Shown here in pieces: positions 56,518-64,000 of a stretch of DNA of 64,000 nucleotides; position 1 is the stretch's first letter, and each line of letters starts with the position of its first letter. Below the pieces are notes generated by a model that had not been told where the DNA came from, made no database searches, and worked only from the letters and a program-made list of their open reading frames with translations. Origin of the DNA: Pseudarthrobacter sp. BIM B-2242 (lineage in GTDB: Bacteria; Actinomycetota; Actinomycetes; Actinomycetales; Micrococcaceae); NCBI RefSeq assembly GCF_014764445.1, contig NZ_CP061721.1, forward strand, positions 682,001 to 746,000. The letters are read 5' to 3'. The position numbers and the translations under genes are program-made.

Positions 56518-58095
56518 CTAGTCCGCCGTCGGAATTCTGCGGAGCACGACGGCGGTGAGGACCGCAGCTCCAGCCATCATTACCAGCGCAATTGCGGCAG
56601 TGATGTGGACCCCCGAATCAAACGCCAGGCGGGCCGCGCCGCGCAGCGCGTCGCCCAGCGGAGCAGGCAGGCTGACTGCCAGTTCCATGGCACCCGCGAG
56701 GGTTTCGCCGGCCTGGTGGACGGCGCCGCCTGGCGAGGACTCCGCCAGCCCGGCGGGAAACCGGAGATTGTGCTGGTAGGACGCGGTGAGGATCGAGCCC
56801 AGGACGGCCGTCCCCAGCAGGGAACCCACCTCGTATCCTGTTTCCGAGATGGCGGCAGCTGCACCTGACTTTTCGGCAGGGACGGAGCCCAGGATGAGAT
56901 CGTTGGAGATTGTCTCCGCCGCACCGACTCCGAGGGCAAGAATCAGCAACGCAGCCAGCAGGAGAACGGGGCCGGAGGCGTGATCGCCGAAGAGGACGAT
57001 GCCGTAGCCGGTGGCGCTAAGGGCCAGGCCTCCGGCCACCACGAAGCCTGGCCGCACCTTCCGCACCAGCGGCACCACCGCGAGGCCGGCCACCACTGTT
57101 GCTACGAGGGCCGGGATCATGGCGACGCCGGCGGCTGACGGCGTCATCCCGTCCAGGAGCTGCAGGTGCTGGGCGAGGAACAGGATAAAGCCGTTGAAGG
57201 AGAACAGCGCCAGCACGTTGGCCGTGATGGCGGTACTGAAAACCGGGTTGCCGAACAGTGACATGTCCAGCAGAGGGCTGGCAAGCCGTTGCTGACGGCG
57301 GACAAGGACGAATCCCATGGCGAGGCCGAATGCGATCAGGGCCGCGGGTGTGGCCGCGAAGCCTTCTGTTGCCAGCTCCTTGATGCCATACACCACCGGA
57401 ACCATCACCAGCAGGGACAGGGCGATGCTCGGCACATCCAGCCGTCCGGGTCGGGGGTCCCTCGATTCCGGGATGAAGGCGGGGCCGAAAGCCACCAGCG
57501 GCAGCATGATGGGCACGGCGACCAGCAGGATGGCACCCCACCAAAACTCCTCCACCAGCCACCCGCCAAAAATGGGCCCGAGGGCGGCGCCGCCGGAGAA
57601 GCCCGCCGCCCAGATGGCTACGGCCAGCCTGCGCCGGTTTGGATCAGGAAAGATGTTGCGGATCAGGGACAGGGTGGACGGCATCAGCATGGCACCAAAG
57701 AACCCCAGCGCGGCCCGACCTGCGATGAGCCATTCCGCGCTGGGGGCAAAGGCTGTGATTGCTGACACGGCCGCAAAGCCAACGCTGCCGATCAGCAGCA
57801 GGCGGCGGCGCCCGATCCGGTCGCCCAGGCTGCCCATGGCAACCAGGAGGCCGGCGAGCACCAGCGGATAGGCGTCCACGATCCACAGCAACTGGACGCC
57901 GGTCGTCTCCAGGCTGCCCGCAATCGCCGGCAACGCGAAGGTCAGGGCCGTGTTGTCCACGGCGACCAAGAGCACGGGGAACATCAGCAGGGCCAGGGCG
58001 AGCCAGTCCCGCCACGGCGACCTGGCCGGTCCCGACGGCAGGGCGGTGGTGGATGTGCTGCGCGTGTTCTGGCGGGAGGATGCGGGCAACGTCAT
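56518..58095 (-). CDS. MFS multidrug exporter (DHA2 family, EmrB/QacA type)
   Basis: A 525-residue proton-driven exporter with about 14 predicted membrane segments. The DHA2 motifs are visible: LVAVDNTALTFALPAI in helix 1, LVAMGSLGDRIGRRRLLLIG (loop 2-3, motif A) and RAALGFFGAMLMPSTLSLIR with motif C-like GGAALGPIFGGWLVE. It probably exports a drug or toxic compound. ATG 58095 starts MTLPASSRQN; the open frame continues upstream but overlaps the operator and the TetR gene. The TetR regulator at 58162 is divergent, with a palindromic operator between. Confidence 0.9.
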   Translation of the reverse strand: MTLPASSRQNTRSTSTTALPSGPARSPWRDWLALALLMFPVLLVAVDNTALTFALPAIAGSLETTGVQLLWIVDAYPLVLAGLLVAMGSLGDRIGRRRLLLIGSVGFAAVSAITAFAPSAEWLIAGRAALGFFGAMLMPSTLSLIRNIFPDPNRRRLAVAIWAAGFSGGAALGPIFGGWLVEEFWWGAILLVAVPIMLPLVAFGPAFIPESRDPRPGRLDVPSIALSLLVMVPVVYGIKELATEGFAATPAALIAFGLAMGFVLVRRQQRLASPLLDMSLFGNPVFSTAITANVLALFSFNGFILFLAQHLQLLDGMTPSAAGVAMIPALVATVVAGLAVVPLVRKVRPGFVVAGGLALSATGYGIVLFGDHASGPVLLLAALLILALGVGAAETISNDLILGSVPAEKSGAAAAISETGYEVGSLLGTAVLGSILTASYQHNLRFPAGLAESSPGGAVHQAGETLAGAMELAVSLPAPLGDALRGAARLAFDSGVHITAAIALVMMAGAAVLTAVVLRRIPTAD

Positions 58096-58100
58096 TCCGT

Positions 58101-58126
58101 AACTATACCGTCCAGACGGTACAGTT
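58101..58126. promoter_or_regulatory. TetR-type operator between the exporter and its regulator
   Basis: A 26-bp palindrome: half sites AACTATACCGTCC and AACTGTACCGTCT agree at 11 of 13 positions. It sits 5 bp from the MFS start and 35 bp from the TetR gene start, placed to repress both. Confidence 0.8.
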
Positions 58127-58161
58127 AAGAAACGAAGCCGTGACCGTGCATGATGGGAACC

Positions 58162-58701
58162 ATGCCCAGAAAACCCGTAGCCCGCGGCGCCGTCCTTGAC
58201 GCTTTTGAAGAACTCCTGATTAGCGTGGGGGAGCGGGCTGCCACCCTGGATGCCGTGGCGAAGCGGGCTGGCGTGTCCAAAGGCGGCCTGCTCTACCACT
58301 TCCCCAACAAAGAGGCGCTGATCACGGCCATGCTGGAGCGCCTGGACCTGCTGGCAGGCGAAGACATCGCCCTCATGGCGGCGGCTCCGGAAGGGGCGGC
58401 CACCTACTTCATCCGGACCTCGCTCTGGTCCGGTTCGCCGATGGACCGTTCGTTCCTCGCCGCCAGCAGGCTGGCGGAAGTGGCCCATGTGGAGGCCCGG
58501 CGCCGGTTTGCCGCCATCCAGCAGCAATGGCTGGACCTCATCGCCACCGATGTTGGCACCGCGATGGCAAAGGCCGTGCTGTATATGGGGGACGGGTTGT
58601 ATCTGAACGCCATGTGGGAAGGCGGGCAGGCATCGGGTGCCGACGGACTGAAGGGCGACGTGGAAGTGCTCCTGTCCGCCGTGGAGCGGTTGCGCGGCTG
58701 A
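58162..58701 (+). CDS. TetR/AcrR-family transcriptional repressor
   Basis: A 179-residue repressor, with the helix-turn-helix [27 protein letters not shown] near 32-58 and a ligand-binding C-terminal domain. It most likely represses the divergent MFS exporter and itself by binding 58101-58126, released by an exported compound. ATG 58162 is chosen for the GGGAA upstream; ATG 58150 and 58153 are in-frame alternatives adding up to four residues. Confidence 0.9.
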   Translation: MPRKPVARGAVLDAFEELLISVGERAATLDAVAKRAGVSKGGLLYHFPNKEALITAMLERLDLLAGEDIALMAAAPEGAATYFIRTSLWSGSPMDRSFLAASRLAEVAHVEARRRFAAIQQQWLDLIATDVGTAMAKAVLYMGDGLYLNAMWEGGQASGADGLKGDVEVLLSAVERLRG

Positions 58702-58879
58702 TTCTGCTCAGTCTTTCGGCCAGGCCTGTGTGCGGCCCGGGGGTCTCCGGGCGCTCTTAGCCTCCCGGAGCGAAATGATGGTGCAGAACCCGACGGCCCA
58801 TTTGCCCGATGACCAGGGGCGGAGGAGAATTGGACGTCGTGGCGTACCCTTGCCGCCTCATCTATTTATGGAGTTCCCT

Positions 58880-61744
<2,865 letters not shown>

Positions 61745-61753
61745 GGATTCCGG

Positions 61754-62299
61754 CTAGTTGTTCAGCGCCGCCCAGAGGTTGAGGGATGAGGCGAACACAA
61801 TCCACGTGATGTAGGGCAGCAGCAGCAGTCCGGCCAGCCGGCTGATGGGACCGAAACGAACCACCGTAAAGGTCACTGCCACAATCAGCGAGAGGATGAC
61901 AGCAAACGCCAGCCAGAGGGCCGCTGTGCCCATGACCGGGTAGAGGCTGAAGAAGGTGGGCGTCCACAACAGGTTGAGGAACAACTGGATGCCGTAGGTA
62001 ACCAGGGCCGGGCGGGACGCGGGCACACCGCGGCGCCAGACCAGCCACGCTGCCACGGCCATGGCCGTGTAGAGAAATGTCCACACGGGACCGAACAGCC
62101 AGTTGGGCGGTGACCACGGAGCTTTGTCGGCGTCGACATACCAGCCGTCCACGTTGGCCATCGTGGAGAATGCACCCAGCCAGGCGACCAGGTACGAGGC
62201 CGCCAGGAAGAGCACAAGGGCAATTGCCTGGACGCCCGGCCCGCGTTTGGGGCCGGCGCCTCCTGGCGCGTGGGAGGACTCTTCCGGCAGTAGCTTCAT
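61754..62299 (-). CDS. tspO: TspO/MBR-family membrane protein
   Basis: A 181-residue protein with five predicted membrane helices, the TspO fold that binds porphyrins and cholesterol-like ligands. The signature PPNWLFGPVWTFLYTAM near 64-80 and the late LNLLWTPTFFSLYPV segment are typical. It has a ~20-residue N-terminal tail. In bacteria TspO takes part in tetrapyrrole or stress responses. It is convergent with gcvP, 9 bp apart, and divergent from the FemAB gene. Confidence 0.9.
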   Translation of the reverse strand: MKLLPEESSHAPGGAGPKRGPGVQAIALVLFLAASYLVAWLGAFSTMANVDGWYVDADKAPWSPPNWLFGPVWTFLYTAMAVAAWLVWRRGVPASRPALVTYGIQLFLNLLWTPTFFSLYPVMGTAALWLAFAVILSLIVAVTFTVVRFGPISRLAGLLLLPYITWIVFASSLNLWAALNN

Positions 62300-62393
62300 G
62301 GGTCAACCCTTGCGAAGCGTGGCGGCCGAGTCAAGCGGGCGCACAGCCCTGCTGGACTGGCAGGAGCGGTTCAGGCTTTAGACTTGTGGCTAC

Positions 62394-63530
62394 ATGTCCG
62401 CACGCAGCCACGAGCACAGAACCACGAACGAAACCCTGAGATTGGACACTGCCCCCTTGCGAGAATTCACCGCCCGCTTTGCCACAGCGGAGGAAATTGA
62501 GAACTGGGACAAGCACGTCACGGCCAACCCCAACGGCGGCAACATGCTGCAGTCAGCGGCCTACGCGTCCGTCAAGAACGGCAGCGGCTGGAATGTCCGC
62601 TTCCTGGTCCTGGAGTCGGGCGGAACATCCAGTTATAACCTCGTCCTGGAGAAGAAGTTCCCTGTTCTGGGCCGCCTCTGGTACCTCATCAAGGGCCCGG
62701 ACCTGGACTCCGCCGCGGATCTTAAGCCGGCCCTCGAAGCCTGCGCCGCGTTCGCCCGGAGCCGCAAGCTCAACGTCTTTAGCATCAAGATTGAACCGGA
62801 CATCATCTCCTCGCCTGACGCCCAGGCGGAGCTCGTGGCGGCCGGCCTGGTGAAGGCACCCAACATCCAGTCGAACGACTCCACCGCGCTGCTGGACATC
62901 ACCGCACCGGAAAACGAGGTGCTGCGTGCCATCTCGTCCCGCGCCCGGAACGCCATCCGCCGAGCGGAACGTGAAGGCTGCGAAGTTGTTGAGCGCGAAC
63001 AGAGCCCGGAAACGTACAGGGCGCTCTACGACCTGATGGCGGACACAGTGAATGCCAAGGGTTCCATGCCCCTGCGCAGCTACGAGTACTACGCCCGGTT
63101 CTGGGACGAGTTCTGCAACCGCGGCCAGGGCCGGTTCTTCTTCGTGTATGAGGACGGCAAACCCAGCGTTGGTGCCTTCGTGATCAATTACGGCGCCAAG
63201 GCAACGTACAAGGACGGCGGCTCCACGCAGAACCGCAAACAGTACGGCGATTCCCACCTGGTCCAGTGGGCCGCGATCCGCCGCATGCAGGAGCTGGGCT
63301 GCACCGAGTACGACTTCTGCGGAACCCCGCCGGCCGCGCAGATCAAGGACAAAGCCCACAACCTCTACGGCATGGGCATGTTCAAGACGAGCTTCACGAA
63401 GACTGTCACAGACTTCGTGGGCTGCCACGATTACGTCCTGGCCCCGCTCAGGTACGCCCTGTGGACCAAGGGTGCCGAACGGGTCTTCCGCCGGGTCGAA
63501 ACCGCCCGGACCGGCCAGCAGTTCTACTGA
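62394..63530 (+). CDS. FemAB-family aminoacyltransferase (peptidoglycan interpeptide bridge)
   Basis: A 378-residue protein of the FemABX/MurMN family, which adds amino acids from aminoacyl-tRNA to lipid-linked cell-wall precursors. Two GNAT-like domains are visible: NPNGGNMLQSAAYASVKNGSGWN near 45-67 and, in the second half, FVYEDGKPSVGAFVINYGAKATYKDGGSTQNRKQYG and LVQWAAIRRMQELGCTEYDFCG. The YLIKGPDL segment is typical. Arthrobacter has an A3-alpha bridge of alanine, serine or threonine, which such enzymes build. A second family member follows 91 bp downstream. Confidence 0.88.
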   Translation: MSARSHEHRTTNETLRLDTAPLREFTARFATAEEIENWDKHVTANPNGGNMLQSAAYASVKNGSGWNVRFLVLESGGTSSYNLVLEKKFPVLGRLWYLIKGPDLDSAADLKPALEACAAFARSRKLNVFSIKIEPDIISSPDAQAELVAAGLVKAPNIQSNDSTALLDITAPENEVLRAISSRARNAIRRAEREGCEVVEREQSPETYRALYDLMADTVNAKGSMPLRSYEYYARFWDEFCNRGQGRFFFVYEDGKPSVGAFVINYGAKATYKDGGSTQNRKQYGDSHLVQWAAIRRMQELGCTEYDFCGTPPAAQIKDKAHNLYGMGMFKTSFTKTVTDFVGCHDYVLAPLRYALWTKGAERVFRRVETARTGQQFY

Positions 63531-63621
63531 CAGCCCCTCAGCGAACACCCACCGAACCACACACAGACGAACGCCGGCGCATGCCCCAGCCGGCGGCACA
63601 GCCACAGATGAGGTTACTTCC

Positions 63622-64000
63622 GTGAATCCAACCAAGGCAGGAACCGGGCTCGAGCTCGGGGTCCTCAGCGATGCCGAGTTCGAGACCTTCTCGCTCAACC
63701 ATCCCCAAAACAACTTCATCCAGTCCGTCGGGTTCGTCCGGTTCCAGCGCGCCCGCGGCCAGGTAGTGGAACTGTTCGGTGTCAGGCGCGACGGTGAACT
63801 CGTGGCCGCCGGCAAACTGAACTACACCACCAACCGGTTCGGCTACAAAGTGTGCGAGTGCGCCAAAGGCCCCCTCATGGACTACACGGACGCCGCCTTG
63901 GTGCGTGACGTCGTCGGGCTTCTCAAAGAGCGCGCAGCGGCCCGCAAGGCCGCAGAACTGCGGATCTCCCCGAACCTGCCGTACATCGCCCGCGATGAGG
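63622..64000 (+). CDS. Second FemAB-family transferase, N-terminal part (runs off the window edge)
   Basis: From GTG 63622 with GAGG upstream, the frame runs to the window end with at least 126 residues: VLSDAEFETFSLNHPQNNFIQ and LFGVRRDGELVAAGKLNYT, VCECAKGPLMDYTD and ELRISPNLPYIARDE. The NNFIQS and KGPLMDYTD segments match the FemAB N-terminal domain. It likely adds the next residue of the interpeptide bridge after the upstream gene. The 91 bp between the genes carries nothing else recognisable. Confidence 0.82.
   Translation, partial: MNPTKAGTGLELGVLSDAEFETFSLNHPQNNFIQSVGFVRFQRARGQVVELFGVRRDGELVAAGKLNYTTNRFGYKVCECAKGPLMDYTDAALVRDVVGLLKERAAARKAAELRISPNLPYIARDE

Noticed and set aside
58702..58879. 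Glycine riboswitch before gcvP
   Set aside because: No paired aptamer-like elements were seen. The hairpin CTCCGGG/CCCGGAG near 58745 is short and lacks the conserved core.
62553..63815. 420-codon minus-strand frame opposite the FemAB genes
   Set aside because: Shadow frame without family likeness, while both plus-strand frames match FemAB.

Overview
The window is chromosomal DNA of a high-GC actinobacterium, most likely Arthrobacter or Pseudarthrobacter (Micrococcaceae). The 16S rRNA reads like that genus. The gene order (carD-ispD-ispF-cysS-rlmB; gpmA, phoU and a SenX3/RegX3 pair; the GlgE alpha-glucan pathway) and the frequent GTG/TTG starts agree with it. Family calls come from reading the translations; no database search was run.

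Layout. 1-0.8 kb: 5' part of a cytochrome P450 gene and tRNA-Thr(CGT). 0.9-6.7 kb: secreted TAP-like hydrolase, holB-tmk, a cystathionine gamma-synthase-type enzyme, a DUF2516 membrane protein and a methyltransferase. 6.8-10.3 kb: gpmA, then phoU divergent from a SenX3/RegX3-type phosphate two-component system, with four 11-nt repeat units resembling a PHO box between them. 10.4-15.7 kb: a lipoprotein, then carD, ispD, ispF, cysS and rlmB. 15.7-30.1 kb: a nitrilase-family amidase, then an alpha-glucan/trehalose block with glgX, a secreted guanyl-type RNase and its barstar-like inhibitor, glgP on the opposite strand, and the operon glgE-treS-(maltokinase::glgB). 30.1-36.2 kb: a complete 16S-23S-5S rRNA operon with promoters, processing stems and terminators and no spacer tRNA.

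36.2-39.4 kb is the only clearly mobile region. An IS110-family transposase gene is split by an IS256-family element that left a perfect 8-bp target duplication; removing it restores one 414-codon frame. Next to it is a short tandem array of a 28-bp repeat, also found inverted at 15.7 kb. 39.4-49.7 kb is again mostly carbohydrate genes: an SRPBCC protein, a LacI regulator with a GH13 alpha-glucosidase and two LacI-type operators, a GlcD-like FAD oxidase, a DUF4032 kinase-like protein, an MsiK-type sugar ABC ATPase, and otsB/otsA. 49.8-64 kb is housekeeping and envelope genes: a DsbA-like protein, tRNA-Thr(TGT), an M1 peptidase, hydrolase, DUF4193, AMIN-like and DoxX-like proteins, dps, an MFS exporter with its TetR regulator and operator, gcvP, tspO and two FemAB-type transferases.

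How the genes fit together. OtsA/OtsB make trehalose. TreS converts it to maltose, maltokinase phosphorylates that, GlgE polymerises maltose-1-phosphate and GlgB branches the glucan, while GlgP and GlgX degrade it. The GH13 glucosidase and the MsiK-type ATPase link this to uptake and hydrolysis of external oligosaccharides. I saw no CRISPR array, prophage or obvious defence island. The most notable items are the in-frame maltokinase-GlgB fusion with an internal start, the nested insertion sequences with a probable bridge-RNA region, the dispersed CTCTCTCACTTAATG repeat, the RNase/barstar pair and the PHO-box-like array.
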